From Actinoallomurus liliacearum (GTDB taxonomy: Bacteria > Actinomycetota > Actinomycetes > Streptosporangiales > Streptosporangiaceae): a DNA stretch of 64,000 nucleotides. This document shows positions 1-8,592 of this stretch, one piece after another. Made by a program: the position numbers and the translations under genes. The notes below the pieces were generated by a model. It ran no database searches and was not told where the DNA came from. It saw only the letters and a program-made list of their open reading frames with translations. The stretch's first letter is position 1; each line of letters starts with the position of its first letter. The DNA lies in NCBI RefSeq assembly GCF_039542035.1, contig NZ_BAABHJ010000009.1, forward strand, positions 1-64,000. The letters run 5' to 3'.

Positions 1-1128
1 GGCGGCGACGTCCTCGTCGGGCGCGGTCGCCGCCGCGGCGCGATGGCGCGCCCGGCAGTCGTGGGCGGCCGCCGCGGCGGCGAGGGCCCGGTGCGCGGTG
101 ACGCGGCGGGCGAGCGAGGTGCCCTGGTAGGCGGCGGCGCGGACCAGCGGATGCCGGAAGGAGACGGAGGTGCCGGTCACCTCCACCAGCCGCGCCTGCT
201 CGGCCGGTTCGAGGTCGTCGAGGGACACGTCCAGGGTCGTCGCCGCGCCGAGCAGCGTCGGCAGGTGACCGCGCGCCTCGGCGGCGGCGACGAGCATCAT
301 CAGCCGGGTCCGCTCGGGCAGCCCGCCGATCTGGGCGCGGAAGGCCGCGAGGACCCGGTCGGTCACCGGCAGCGGCCCGTGCCCGCCGTCGTGCCGCCGC
401 CCGGTGGCCCCCAGTTCCAGGAGCGCGAGCGGGTTGCCGTCGGCCTCGGCCATGACCCGGTCCCGACGGTCAGGGGGCAGCCGCCGGCCGGCGAGGACCC
501 GCGCGGCGTCGGCGCGGTCCAGCCGGGTCAGCTCGATCTCGGGCAGGCCGTGCCCCGCGAACCCGTCGTCGCGGGCGGCGAAGACCATGACGACGCCCTC
601 CGCCGACAGCCGGCGGGCCGCGAACAGCAGCGCGTCCACGCTCGCCGGGTCGATCCACTGCACGTCGTCGACCAGGCACAGCACGGGCGCCTCGTCGGCG
701 AGGTCGGCCAGCAGCGTGAGGAGGGCCAGCCCGGTGAGGAAGCGGTCGCCCCGGCCGGGGCCGCCGGAGCCGAAGACCGTGCGCAGCGCGTCCGCCTGCG
801 GGTCCGGCAGGCCCGACAGGCGTTCCTGCACGGGCCACAGGAGCTGAAGGAGCCCGGCGTACGCCAGGTCCCGCTCGGCCTCGACGCCCGTGGCGCGCAG
901 CACCCGCGGCGAGGACGCCGCGCCGGCCGCGTCCGGACCGGCGTTCTCCCCGGCCGCCTGGTCGCGCGGTCCCGACGCCACGTCGGCGGCGTGGCCGAGC
1001 AGCGCGGACTTGCCGATCCCGGCCTCGCCGCGCAGCACGAGGGAGCCGCTCCGGCGCCGGGTACGCGCGTCGTCGACCAGTCGTGTCAGCCGTTCGCGTT
1101 CGGCGTCCCGCCCGTACAACACGTCCAC
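1..1128 (-). CDS. LuxR-family ATPase transcriptional regulator, partial (3' end outside window)
   Basis: This frame is open from the GTG at 1128 to the left edge (376 codons), so the C-terminal half, where a LuxR-type HTH would sit, is not visible. The protein opens with the LYGRDAE element typical of large AAA/LuxR (LAL) regulators. A Walker A motif GEAGIGKS lies at residues 34-41 and a Walker B-like VLCLVDD at about 149-155, followed by QWID. The GTG at 1122 is an equally possible start: an AGG lies about 9 bases upstream of it. The gene is divergent from the flavin oxidoreductase at 1225 with under 100 bases between them, so it may regulate that gene. Family assignment is firm for the ATPase part and inferred for the missing HTH. 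Confidence 0.85.
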   Translation of the reverse strand, partial: MDVLYGRDAERERLTRLVDDARTRRRSGSLVLRGEAGIGKSALLGHAADVASGPRDQAAGENAGPDAAGAASSPRVLRATGVEAERDLAYAGLLQLLWPVQERLSGLPDPQADALRTVFGSGGPGRGDRFLTGLALLTLLADLADEAPVLCLVDDVQWIDPASVDALLFAARRLSAEGVVMVFAARDDGFAGHGLPEIELTRLDRADAARVLAGRRLPPDRRDRVMAEADGNPLALLELGATGRRHDGGHGPLPVTDRVLAAFRAQIGGLPERTRLMMLVAAAEARGHLPTLLGAATTLDVSLDDLEPAEQARLVEVTGTSVSFRHPLVRAAAYQGTSLARRVTAHRALAAAAAAHDCRARHRAAAATAPDEDVAA

Positions 1129-1224
1129 AAACCTACGTGGCCCAGTACCGAAACGTTACTGATTCGCCCTCCGGTCACCGGCTTCTAGCGTTCCCACCAG
1201 CGATTCCACGAAGGAGAACATGCG

Positions 1225-2298
1225 ATGAGGGAACTGTTCGAGCCGGTCACCGCCGGCGTGCTGGAGCTGCCCAGCCGCCTCGTGATGGCGCCGATGACGC
1301 GCAGCCGCGCGTACGGCGGTCTCGTCACCGAACTGACCGCGGAGTACTACGCGCAGCGGGCGAGCGCCGGACTGATCGTCACGGAGGGCACGCAGCCGAG
1401 CGTGATCGGCCAGGGCTACCTCAACACGCCGGGCCTGCACTCCCCCGAGCAGGTGGCGGCCTGGCGGAAGGTGACCGACGCCGTCCATGAGAAGGGCGGC
1501 CGGATCGTCGTCCAGCTCATGCACTCCGGCCGGATCGGTCACCCGGTCCTGTACCCGGACGGCGCGCTCCCGCTGGCGCCCTCGGCGATCGCCTCCGGGC
1601 AGAAGCTGTTCACCCCCGAGGGCATGCTCGACCACCCGACGCCCCGGGAGATGACCGTGGAGGACATCGCCCGGACGATCGAGGACCACGCGTCCGCCGC
1701 GCGCAACGCGCTGGACGCCGGGTTCGACGGCGTCGAGCTGCACGGGGCCAACGGCTACCTGATCCATCAGTTCCTCGCCGACGGCAGCAACCGGCGGACC
1801 GACGCGTACGGCGGTTCGGTGGCGGGCCGGATCCGGTTCGCGGTGGAGGTGGCCGAGGCGGTCGCGGACGCGATCGGGCCCGAGCGGGTCGGGATCCGGG
1901 TCTCCCCCGGCGCCCCGGTGAACGGCATCACCGAGTCCGACACCGGCGAGCTGTACCCGGCGCTCGCCGGCGCGCTGGCGCCGCTGGGCCTCGCCTACGT
2001 GCACGTGATGGAGACCGGCGACCGGGAGCCGACGCGCGCGATCCGGGCCGCGTGGCCGGGCGCGCTGATCCTCAACCCGCATCCGTCGCCGGAGCCGCTC
2101 CCGGCGACCGCCGAGGCCGGCGTCGACGCGCTGCGGGAGGGGCTGGCCGACGCGATCGCGTACGCCCGGCTGTGGCTCGCCAACCCGGACCTGCCGGCGC
2201 GGATCGAGGCGGGCGGCCCGTACAACGAGGCGGACATGGCGACCTTCTACGGCGGCGACCACCGCGGCTACACCGACTACCCCGTGCTCGGCGCCTGA
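1225..2298 (+). CDS. Old Yellow Enzyme family NADH:flavin oxidoreductase / alkene reductase
   Basis: A 357-residue FMN-dependent ene-reductase of the OYE/NemA family, which reduces activated C=C bonds with NAD(P)H. The TIM barrel is complete: APMTRSRA near residue 22, the substrate-anion pair H173/N176 in HGANGYL with Y178 as the usual proton donor, and the conserved stretch around QFLADGSNRRTDAYGGS (182-198). The ATG is preceded by AAGGAG (1211-1216) at a spacing of 8. It stands alone, divergent from the LuxR-type regulator. Its stop-codon region is partly duplicated about 95 bases downstream. The natural substrate cannot be read from sequence. Confidence 0.93.
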   Translation: MRELFEPVTAGVLELPSRLVMAPMTRSRAYGGLVTELTAEYYAQRASAGLIVTEGTQPSVIGQGYLNTPGLHSPEQVAAWRKVTDAVHEKGGRIVVQLMHSGRIGHPVLYPDGALPLAPSAIASGQKLFTPEGMLDHPTPREMTVEDIARTIEDHASAARNALDAGFDGVELHGANGYLIHQFLADGSNRRTDAYGGSVAGRIRFAVEVAEAVADAIGPERVGIRVSPGAPVNGITESDTGELYPALAGALAPLGLAYVHVMETGDREPTRAIRAAWPGALILNPHPSPEPLPATAEAGVDALREGLADAIAYARLWLANPDLPARIEAGGPYNEADMATFYGGDHRGYTDYPVLGA

Positions 2299-2440
2299 CC
2301 GCCTCCGGCCGGTGACGACCGTGGCGACCACGCCCCGCGGACGCGCCGGTGACCGCCGTGGCGGCCACGGCCCTCCGGCGCTCGGCGCCTGACGCCTCCG
2401 GGCCGGTGACCGGCGTGGGGACCACGGCCGTCCGGTGCCC
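2287..2440 (+). repeat. Imperfect direct repeats duplicating the 3' end of the OYE gene
   Basis: The last codons and stop of the OYE gene (CTCGGCGCCTGA at about 2287) recur at about 2381, followed in both cases by a CGCCTCC-rich stretch and a GGTGAC...GTGG..ACCACG block. That second block occurs three times (about 2310, 2347 and 2404). The segment therefore looks like tandem duplication of a roughly 45-95 base unit that has since diverged. It lies between the OYE gene and the PH-like membrane protein and has no coding role that I can see. Confidence 0.6.
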
Positions 2441-2525
2441 GAGGCGGGCCCATCCTCATGCGATCCCGGAGGCCACGCAGTACAGTGCGCCGGAGGACCA
2501 GTGCCTGAGGCGGAGGATGCGCGCG

Positions 2526-3260
2526 GTGACCACCGAGCTCCCGGACGAGCCCGCACCGACGCCGTACGTCGCGCGGTACCGGCGTGTCCCGCCGATCCTC
2601 ATGATCGTGGCCGGGGCGTTCGCCTTCGGAAAGGCGATCCGCTGGATCGCCGGCGCGGCGCACGGCGGGCACCCGGACCGCGTGCCCCCGCCCATGGCGC
2701 TGGCGGTCGCGTCGATCCTGCTGACCGCCGCCGGGGCGGTGCGGCTGGCGCGGGCCCGGCGCACCGGCGGGATCGCCTTCGCCGTCGACGCGGACGGGAT
2801 CTTCCTGGCCGCGTCACGGGACGGCGGGCGCCGGTTCGCCTGGGACGAGGTGAGCGCGCTCGTGCTGTTCTCCCGGCGTACGGACTTCGTCCACGGCGCG
2901 GTCCGGTGCGTCGGGCTCCGGGTGCACCCCACCGCTCCGGGCTCCCCCGAACGGCACCTCGCCGAGCTCGACGAGGCGGTCTCCCGGCACGACCTTCCGC
3001 TGGGCGTCTGGGCCCGCCTCCGCCGGCTCGACCGGCGGCCGACGCGCGAGGGACTGGTGCTCGCCGTCAGCTTCCACGCCGAGGCCCGTGGCTGGCGGTA
3101 CCACTCCGCCCGGCTGGCCCGGGCCATGCGCGCGCACGCGCCCGGGGTCCCCGTCGTCCGTGAGCCGTCCGAGCGGTACTACGACCTGGTCGGCTGGCGG
3201 GCCGACCAGGATGAGCTGCGCCGGATCCTTCAGGACGCCGAGCTGGGCCACTGGTGCTGA
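2526..3260 (+). CDS. Membrane protein with two TM segments and a PH-like C-terminal domain
   Basis: A 244-residue protein of unknown role. Two hydrophobic segments fall near residues 25-45 and 58-75. They are followed by a soluble part whose DGIFLAASRDG...FAWDEVSALVLF pattern resembles bacterial PH-like (YdbT/bPH) domains. The GTG at 2526 is chosen because CGGAGG (2511-2516) sits 9 bases upstream; the in-frame ATG at 2517 abuts that ribosome binding site and is unlikely. The gene is monocistronic and convergent with the acyl-CoA ligase gene. The PH-like reading rests on pattern similarity only. Confidence 0.75.
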   Translation: MTTELPDEPAPTPYVARYRRVPPILMIVAGAFAFGKAIRWIAGAAHGGHPDRVPPPMALAVASILLTAAGAVRLARARRTGGIAFAVDADGIFLAASRDGGRRFAWDEVSALVLFSRRTDFVHGAVRCVGLRVHPTAPGSPERHLAELDEAVSRHDLPLGVWARLRRLDRRPTREGLVLAVSFHAEARGWRYHSARLARAMRAHAPGVPVVREPSERYYDLVGWRADQDELRRILQDAELGHWC

Positions 3261-3262
3261 GC

Positions 3263-3305
3263 GGCGCGCCGGCACCGGCTCACGCGCCACCGGGGCCGGC
3301 GCGCC
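3263..3305. terminator. Inverted repeat between convergent genes
   Basis: Perfect 11-base arms (GGCGCGCCGGC at 3263-3273 and its complement at 3295-3305) enclose a 21-base loop. The repeat sits between the stop codons of the PH-like protein (3260) and the acyl-CoA ligase (3325). It is a plausible bidirectional terminator, although the loop is long and there is no U-tract. Confidence 0.4.
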
Positions 3306-3324
3306 GGCATCGCTGCCGCGCGCC

Positions 3325-4869
3325 TCAGATGCGCCTGTCCCGGCCGGTCCAGTAGGGATCGCGGACGAGCCGCTTGTAGAGCTTGCCGGTGGGCGTGCGC
3401 GGCAGGGCGTCGACGAAGTCGACCGAGCGGGGGGCCTTGTAGCGGGCCAGTGAGGCGCGGCAGTGCGCGATCAGCTCCTCGGCCAGCGCGGGCGAGGGCG
3501 CGTGGCCCTCCTCCAGCTCGACCGCCGCCTTGACCTGCTCGCCGTACTCCTCGTCGGGCACGCCGAAGACCGCGACGTCGCGTACCGCCGGGTGGGTGAT
3601 GAGCACGCCCTCGATCTCGGCCGGGTAGATGTTGACCCCGCCACTGATGATCATGTCGATGACCCGGTCGGCGAGGAACAGGTATCCGTCCTCGTCCAGG
3701 TGGCCGATGTCGCCGGTGGTGAACAGCCCGTCGCGGTGGATCGACGCGGTCTTCTCGGGGTCGCCCCAGTACTCGACGTCGTCGCCGCTCGCGTAGCGGA
3801 ACCACAGCTGCCCGGGTTCGCCGGGCTTGGACGGGGTGCCGTCCGGGCGCAGCACGTGGGTCTCCACCGAGGGCAGCGGCCGCCCGACCGTGCCCGGCCG
3901 TGCCAGCCACTCTTCGGACGTGACGACGGTGTTGATGGACGCCTCGGTCGACCCGTAGTACTCGTACACGACCGGGCCGAGCCACTCGATCATCCGGTGC
4001 TTCACCTCGGGCGCGCACGGCGCGGCGCCGTGCCACACGGCGGCGAGGCTGGACAGGTCGTACGCGCGGCGGGTCTGCTCGTCGAGGCGGAGCAGCCGGA
4101 CGAACTGGGTCGGCACGAGGTGCGTGTTGGTGATCCGGTAGCGCTCGACGAGCCGCAGCGTCTCCTCCGGGTCGAAGCCCTGCCGCATGACGAGCGAGCG
4201 CCCGGCGCACAGCAGGACGTAGGAGAAGAGCCACTGTGCCGAGTGGTAGACCGGGCCGACCAGCAGCGATCGGCCGCCTTCGGGGATGTGGAGGGCCTGG
4301 GCGTACGTGGGGGCGACCATCGCCATCGTGTCGATCGGCGCGCCGGCGCGCACCAGCTTGCGGCTGACCCCCTTCGGACGGCCCGTGGTGCCCGATGTGT
4401 AGATCATCGGCCAGCCGAGGACCTGGTCCTCCGGCTCCCCGTCCGGGCCGGCGGCCAGAACGTCCTCGTACGGCCGGAAGCCCGGGATCTCGCCCAGGCC
4501 GATCCTGGCGGGCGGACCCGCCTCCGCCGTGGCGGCCACGGCGATCTCGGCGAACCGCTCCTCGGAGAAGATCGCCTTCGCGCCGGAGTCGGCGAGCACG
4601 TACGCCAGCTCGTCCGCGCTCCAGTGCCAGTTGACGAGGACGTACCGCAGGCCGATGTGGGTGGCCGCCGCCATGATCTCGACGTGTTCCCGCCGGTTCC
4701 CCGAGTGGATCGCGATGACGTCGCCCGTGGTCAGGCCGAGGCCGCGCAGCGCTCCCGCGAGCCGGTCGACCCGCGCCTCCAACTCCCGCCAGGTGGTCGT
4801 GCCGCGCTCGTCGACGACGGCGGGCTCGTCCGGCCGGGCCTGGGCGTACGGGCGGAGAAGTCGAGCCAT
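3325..4869 (-). CDS. Acyl-CoA synthetase (AMP-forming, FadD/class I adenylate-forming)
   Basis: A 514-residue ANL-family ligase that activates a carboxylic acid to acyl-AMP and then acyl-CoA. The P-loop IYTSGTTGRPKG lies at about residues 156-168. The A5 motif YEYYGSTE lies near 300, the TGDIG hinge motif near 400, and the C-terminal catalytic lysine sits in PTGKLYKR. Length is normal for the family. It lies 12 bases downstream of the TetR gene on the same strand, so the two form an operon in which the regulator probably senses the acyl-CoA product or a related lipid. Fatty, aromatic or steroid side-chain acids are all possible substrates. Confidence 0.92.
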   Translation of the reverse strand: MARLLRPYAQARPDEPAVVDERGTTTWRELEARVDRLAGALRGLGLTTGDVIAIHSGNRREHVEIMAAATHIGLRYVLVNWHWSADELAYVLADSGAKAIFSEERFAEIAVAATAEAGPPARIGLGEIPGFRPYEDVLAAGPDGEPEDQVLGWPMIYTSGTTGRPKGVSRKLVRAGAPIDTMAMVAPTYAQALHIPEGGRSLLVGPVYHSAQWLFSYVLLCAGRSLVMRQGFDPEETLRLVERYRITNTHLVPTQFVRLLRLDEQTRRAYDLSSLAAVWHGAAPCAPEVKHRMIEWLGPVVYEYYGSTEASINTVVTSEEWLARPGTVGRPLPSVETHVLRPDGTPSKPGEPGQLWFRYASGDDVEYWGDPEKTASIHRDGLFTTGDIGHLDEDGYLFLADRVIDMIISGGVNIYPAEIEGVLITHPAVRDVAVFGVPDEEYGEQVKAAVELEEGHAPSPALAEELIAHCRASLARYKAPRSVDFVDALPRTPTGKLYKRLVRDPYWTGRDRRI

Positions 4870-4881
4870 GAGGACCTCCGA

Positions 4882-5505
4882 TCAGTCGGTCTGGGCACCC
4901 GCCATGCGCAGCGCCAGCTCCACGTAGCGGGCCTGAAGCTCGGCGGCGCCGGGCCGCCGCCGGTCGCGGAACCACTCGCTGATGTGCACGCACATGTCGA
5001 GGATCGGGACCGCGGTGAGGACGGCGGCGGCCCGGCCGTCGCCGCCGACCAGCCGGAACACGCCCTTCTCGTGCCCGGCGAGCAGGACGTCGACGACGCG
5101 GTCGCGCAACCGCCGGCGGATGGTCACGATCTCGTCGTACCACGCGCCGCCGAGCAGCCGGTACTCCCGGTTGGCGACCCGCGCCGTCTCCCGGTGGTCC
5201 GCGTGCCGCCGGACGTACACCGCGACGATCGCCCGCAGCTCTTCGAGGGGGTTCCCCGCGACGGCCTCCAGCGCCGCGGTCACCTCGTCCTCCAGCCGCA
5301 GGTGGATGTCGCGGACGAGGACGTACAGCAGCTCGTCCTTCGACCCGAAGTGGTTGTAGAGCGCGCCGGGCGTCAGGTCGCACGCCTCGGTGATCTGCCG
5401 TACCGGGGTCGCGAGCGCGCCCTGGCGGTAGAACAGCTCGACCGCGGCCGCGGCGAGCCGGCGCTGGACGCGCGACCCTCCGAGCGGCAGGTCCGATTCG
5501 GTCAC
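4882..5505 (-). CDS. TetR family transcriptional regulator
   Basis: A 207-residue regulator. The N-terminal TetR HTH (about residues 12-60) contains AAVELFYRQG, ITEACDLTPGALYNHFGSKDELL, and an all-helical ligand-binding domain follows. It is cotranscribed with the acyl-CoA ligase and divergent from the MFS gene. Two small palindromes in the shared upstream region (5550-5562 and 5568-5581) are candidate operators, which suggests that it controls both directions. The ligand is not visible from sequence; acyl-CoA is the usual one for this arrangement (inference). Confidence 0.92.
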   Translation of the reverse strand: MTESDLPLGGSRVQRRLAAAAVELFYRQGALATPVRQITEACDLTPGALYNHFGSKDELLYVLVRDIHLRLEDEVTAALEAVAGNPLEELRAIVAVYVRRHADHRETARVANREYRLLGGAWYDEIVTIRRRLRDRVVDVLLAGHEKGVFRLVGGDGRAAAVLTAVPILDMCVHISEWFRDRRRPGAAELQARYVELALRMAGAQTD

Positions 5506-5549
5506 CGGCTTCGCTCCTCCTCTTGACTGCCGCCCGACCCGAGCGTACT

Positions 5550-5581
5550 AATGGGTTCCATTCTGTGAATGAACGCTCATT
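5550..5581. promoter_or_regulatory. Two candidate TetR operators in divergent promoter region
   Basis: Two perfect inverted repeats lie side by side: AATGG-N3-CCATT (5550-5562) and AATGA-N4-TCATT (5568-5581). They sit 45-76 bases from the TetR start and about 115 bases before the MFS start. The second resembles the TGAATGA...TCATT half-sites common among FadR/FabR-like TetR repressors. Operator identity is inferred from position and symmetry. Confidence 0.55.
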
Positions 5582-5695
5582 TACCAGGATGACACGGCCC
5601 AGGATGACCCAGGTCGTCCGGGTCCTCGGGGGCGGGGTGCCACGTGCGCTCCGGAGCGTCCGCCCACATCGAACCCCGCAGGAAACGAGGTGGCG

Positions 5696-7225
5696 ATGGC
5701 CCCCACCGACCCGACGACGTCCCCCTCCGACGGCCTCTCACTCGACCGGCTGTGGAGACGCGGCCTGGACCGTTATCCGGACACCGCGGCGCGCTACCGC
5801 TATCTGGCCGTGGCGGTGTTCGTCACGATCGTCCTGTACTACGAGCTGTACGTCGCGGGCGGCGTCGCGCCGCTGATGCTCGCGCACTTCAAGATGTCGT
5901 TCATCTACTACGTGAACATCCTGGTGGTGTCCAACCTGGTCGGCGCTTTCGGGTCGCTGGCCGCGGGCATCGCCGACCGGTGGGGCCGCGCCAACCTCGT
6001 GACGTACGGGCTGCTGGCCACGGGCGTCCTGGCGATCCTGACGCCGTTCGCCCCGAACAAGGCGACCTTCGCCGTCTTCGCCATCCTGTCCGGGCTGGTC
6101 GAGGGGATGTGCCTGGTGGCGACGCCCGCCCTCGTCCGTGACTTCTCACCGCAGATCGGCCGCGCCTCGGCGATGGGCTTCTGGACCCTGGGCCCGGTGA
6201 TCGGGAGCCTGGTCGTCAGCTTCGTGGCCAACCGCACCCTGCCGCACTTCGACGAGTCCTGGTCCAGCCAGTACTACATCGTCGGTGTCGTCGGACTCGT
6301 GGCGTTCGCCGTCGCCCTGGTCGGGCTGCGGGAGCTGCGGCCGGGGCTCCGGGACCAGGTCATGGTGAGCATGGCGGACCGCGCGCTGGTCGAGGCCCGG
6401 GCCGAGACCGCCGAGCGCGAGGCCGACCTCCGCAACCCCTGGCGGCAGATGCTGCGGCTGAACATCCTCGCCCCGGCCCTCGGCGTCAGCGTGTTCCTGC
6501 TGATCTACTACACCGCGGTCGCGTTCTTCACCATCTACCTGACCTCGAACTTCGGCCTCACCACCGCGAAGGCCAACGGCGTCAACAGCTGGTACTGGGC
6601 GATGAACGCGATCTCCCTCGTCATCGTCGGCGTGGTGTCGGACCGGCTGCGGGTGCGCAAGCCCTTCATGGTGGGCGGCACGATCCTCGCGGTCGTGATG
6701 ACGTACGTGTTCCTGACGCGCACCACCCATCCGCACACGAGCGCGTCCACCCTGATCTGGATCATCAGCCTGCTCGCCGTCGGCCTCGGAGTGGCGTACA
6801 CGCCCTGGATGGCGGCGTTCACCGAGACGGTCGAGCGGCGGAACCCCGCGCTGACCGCCACCGGCCTGGCCGTCTGGGGCTGGATCCTGCGGATCGTCGT
6901 CTGCGTCGCCTACTTCACCCTCCCGTACGTGGTCGGCGCCATGGACACGCTGACCCAGGCGCCCGAGGTGCTCGCCGCGGCGAAGAAGGTGCCGCCCGGC
7001 ACGCCCCCGCCGCCCGCGCTGCTGCAGGAGCTCGGCAAGATCAAGAAGGCGGCGGCCGACGCGCCGCACCAGTGGCAGCACTGGTGGTGGGTCTGCATCG
7101 CCGCCGAAGTGGCCTTCGTCTTCCTCATGCTGCCGCTGGCGGGCCGGTGGAGCCCGAAGGCGGCCCGCGCCGACGCCGAGACGCACGAGCGGGAGGTGGC
7201 CAGGCTCACGGGCTCCGCGGAATGA
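5696..7225 (+). CDS. MFS transporter
   Basis: A 509-residue 12-TM major facilitator with an A-motif-like GIADRWGRANL loop after TM2. A hydrophilic cytoplasmic stretch of about 45 residues lies in the middle, and a proline-rich loop before the last TM carries the sequence VPPGTPPPPALL. ATG 5696 is preferred over GTG 5690 because GAGG (5687-5690) is correctly spaced only for the ATG. It is divergent from the TetR gene, likely under the same operators, and overlaps the next gene by ATGA. Substrate is unknown; an organic acid or sugar acid linked to the acyl-CoA ligase is a guess from context. Confidence 0.9.
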   Translation: MAPTDPTTSPSDGLSLDRLWRRGLDRYPDTAARYRYLAVAVFVTIVLYYELYVAGGVAPLMLAHFKMSFIYYVNILVVSNLVGAFGSLAAGIADRWGRANLVTYGLLATGVLAILTPFAPNKATFAVFAILSGLVEGMCLVATPALVRDFSPQIGRASAMGFWTLGPVIGSLVVSFVANRTLPHFDESWSSQYYIVGVVGLVAFAVALVGLRELRPGLRDQVMVSMADRALVEARAETAEREADLRNPWRQMLRLNILAPALGVSVFLLIYYTAVAFFTIYLTSNFGLTTAKANGVNSWYWAMNAISLVIVGVVSDRLRVRKPFMVGGTILAVVMTYVFLTRTTHPHTSASTLIWIISLLAVGLGVAYTPWMAAFTETVERRNPALTATGLAVWGWILRIVVCVAYFTLPYVVGAMDTLTQAPEVLAAAKKVPPGTPPPPALLQELGKIKKAAADAPHQWQHWWWVCIAAEVAFVFLMLPLAGRWSPKAARADAETHEREVARLTGSAE

Positions 7226-8223
7226 CCGACGGAACCATCGAGGCCGCCGGCACGTCCGTACTCCTGATGCTCAACAACGATCAGCGAGACCGGGCGGCCG
7301 GCGTGCTCCTCGGCGCGGCCTGCGGGGACGCGCTCGGCGTGCCGTACGAGTTCGCCGAGCCCCTGCCGGGGACCGCCGTTCCCGAGATGGTCGGCGGCGG
7401 GCTGGGCCCCTACGCGCCCGGTGAGTACAGCGACGACACCCAGATGCAGGTCTGCGTGGCCGAGGTCGCCGCGACAGCGGGCGACCTGCGCTCGGAGGAG
7501 GCGCTCGACGGCATCGCCGAGCGCTTCCTGCGGTGGTCCCTCGAGGGCGCGAGCGACGTGGGCCTGCAGACCTCCGGGGTGCTGGCGGCCACCGCCCGCG
7601 CCGGCGGCCTGGCGCGGTCGATGCGGGAGGCGTCGGCCGACCTGCACCGCAAGACGGGGCGCACGGCCGGGAACGGCTCGCTCATGCGGACCGGGATCGT
7701 GGCCCTCCCCTACCTGGCCGACCCGGTGGGGATGGCGGAGGCCGCGCGGCTGGTCAGCTCGCTCACCCACTTCGACGACCTGGCGGGGGACGCCTGCGTG
7801 CTGTGGTGCTCGGGCGTACGGCGCGCGGTGCTGGACGCGACGTTCGACGGCGTCCGGGAGGGCCTGGACCTGCTGCCCGCCGAGCGGCGGCACCACTGGG
7901 CGGCCTGGCTCCGGGACGCCGAGACCGGTCCGCCGGGGCGGTTCAGCCCGAACGGCTTCGTCGTGCCCGCGCTGCAGGCCGCCTGGTCGGCGATCACCCA
8001 CACCGCGAACCTCTCGGACGGCCTCGTCGCCGCCGTCCGCGTGGGCAACGACACCGACACGGTCGCGGCGATCGCCGGGGCGCTGCTGGGCGCGCGCTAC
8101 GGCCTGTCCGCCGTGCCCGACGAATGGCGCGCGCGGGTGCACGGCTGGCCGGGTCTGCGCGCCGACGACCTGGTGAGCCTGGCCCGCCGCGCGGCCGAAC
8201 CGACCGCGGGCCGGGTCCGCTAG
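7222..8223 (+). CDS. ADP-ribosylglycohydrolase family protein
   Basis: A 333-residue member of the DraG/ARH-like family, which removes ADP-ribose from proteins or small molecules using a binuclear Mg/Mn site. The metal-binding motifs are present: GAACGDALGVPYE near the N terminus, YSDDTQM, and GNDTDTVAAIAGALLGARYG near the C terminus. The start ATG overlaps the MFS stop (ATGA, 7222-7225), so translation is coupled. Why a transporter and an ADP-ribosyl hydrolase are paired is unclear; the hydrolase may act on a nucleoside-containing substrate. Confidence 0.9.
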   Translation: MTDGTIEAAGTSVLLMLNNDQRDRAAGVLLGAACGDALGVPYEFAEPLPGTAVPEMVGGGLGPYAPGEYSDDTQMQVCVAEVAATAGDLRSEEALDGIAERFLRWSLEGASDVGLQTSGVLAATARAGGLARSMREASADLHRKTGRTAGNGSLMRTGIVALPYLADPVGMAEAARLVSSLTHFDDLAGDACVLWCSGVRRAVLDATFDGVREGLDLLPAERRHHWAAWLRDAETGPPGRFSPNGFVVPALQAAWSAITHTANLSDGLVAAVRVGNDTDTVAAIAGALLGARYGLSAVPDEWRARVHGWPGLRADDLVSLARRAAEPTAGRVR

Positions 8224-8444
8224 CCCGCCGCGTCCTCCCCCGGCTCGCCCGCGCCGCCCGGACGCGCGCGCCGTGGTCCGTTCTGGTGCGACTCGTCATG
8301 GCGGCGGGCGAGGCGCAGGGCGTACTCGCGCGGCGACACCCCGAGCCGCCAGGTGCACACCGCACAGGCCAGGTGGTCATTGGTGGTCTGTTCGTCGTGG
8401 ACGATGTCGACCACGCCGATCCGCAGGTTCTCCACGGCCCGCAC
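8220..8444 (-). CDS. Small hypothetical protein with CxxC
   Basis: A 74-residue open frame starting at GTG 8444 (or GTG 8435). It has strongly GC-ending codons, as expected of a real gene in this genome. It contains HLACAVCTWRLG, a possible metal or redox CxxC, followed by a basic SPREYALRLARRHDE segment. I do not recognise a family. It converges on the ADP-ribosylglycohydrolase, with its stop overlapping that stop, and lies downstream of the XRE/DUF397 pair on the same strand. Coding status is likely but not certain. Confidence 0.5.
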   Translation of the reverse strand: MRAVENLRIGVVDIVHDEQTTNDHLACAVCTWRLGVSPREYALRLARRHDESHQNGPRRARPGGAGEPGEDAAG

Positions 8445-8508
8445 CGTACACGGAGCGTGACAGGACGCTCCACTTCCGTGACGCGCGTGTCAGCGGGCCG
8501 GCGGCAGG

Positions 8509-8592
8509 TCAGCGGACGAGGACGCGCACCTCCACGCAGTTGCCCTCGGGGGTGCTCTTGGAGCTCTTTCGCCACAGGTCGTCGGTGCGCAT
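8509..8592 (-). CDS. DUF397 mini-protein (27 aa, truncated form)
   Basis: Downstream of the XRE gene the frame reads MRTDDLWRKSSKS..., continuing to NCVEVRVLVR and a stop. This is the N-terminal half of a DUF397 domain (WRKSS...NCVEV). The usual second half, VRDSKDP...F...W..F, is absent, giving 27 residues instead of about 60. The ATG overlaps the XRE stop by one base (TGATG), so the two are translationally coupled. DUF397 proteins are the typical partners of DUF5753 XRE regulators in actinomycetes (Scr1/Scr2 and BldB-like systems). Confidence 0.75.
   Translation of the reverse strand: MRTDDLWRKSSKSTPEGNCVEVRVLVR

Noticed and set aside
3463..5526. Long plus-strand frame across the acyl-CoA ligase and TetR genes
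   Set aside because: Both minus-strand genes have complete family motifs; the plus-strand product is Arg/Val/Asp-rich with no fold.
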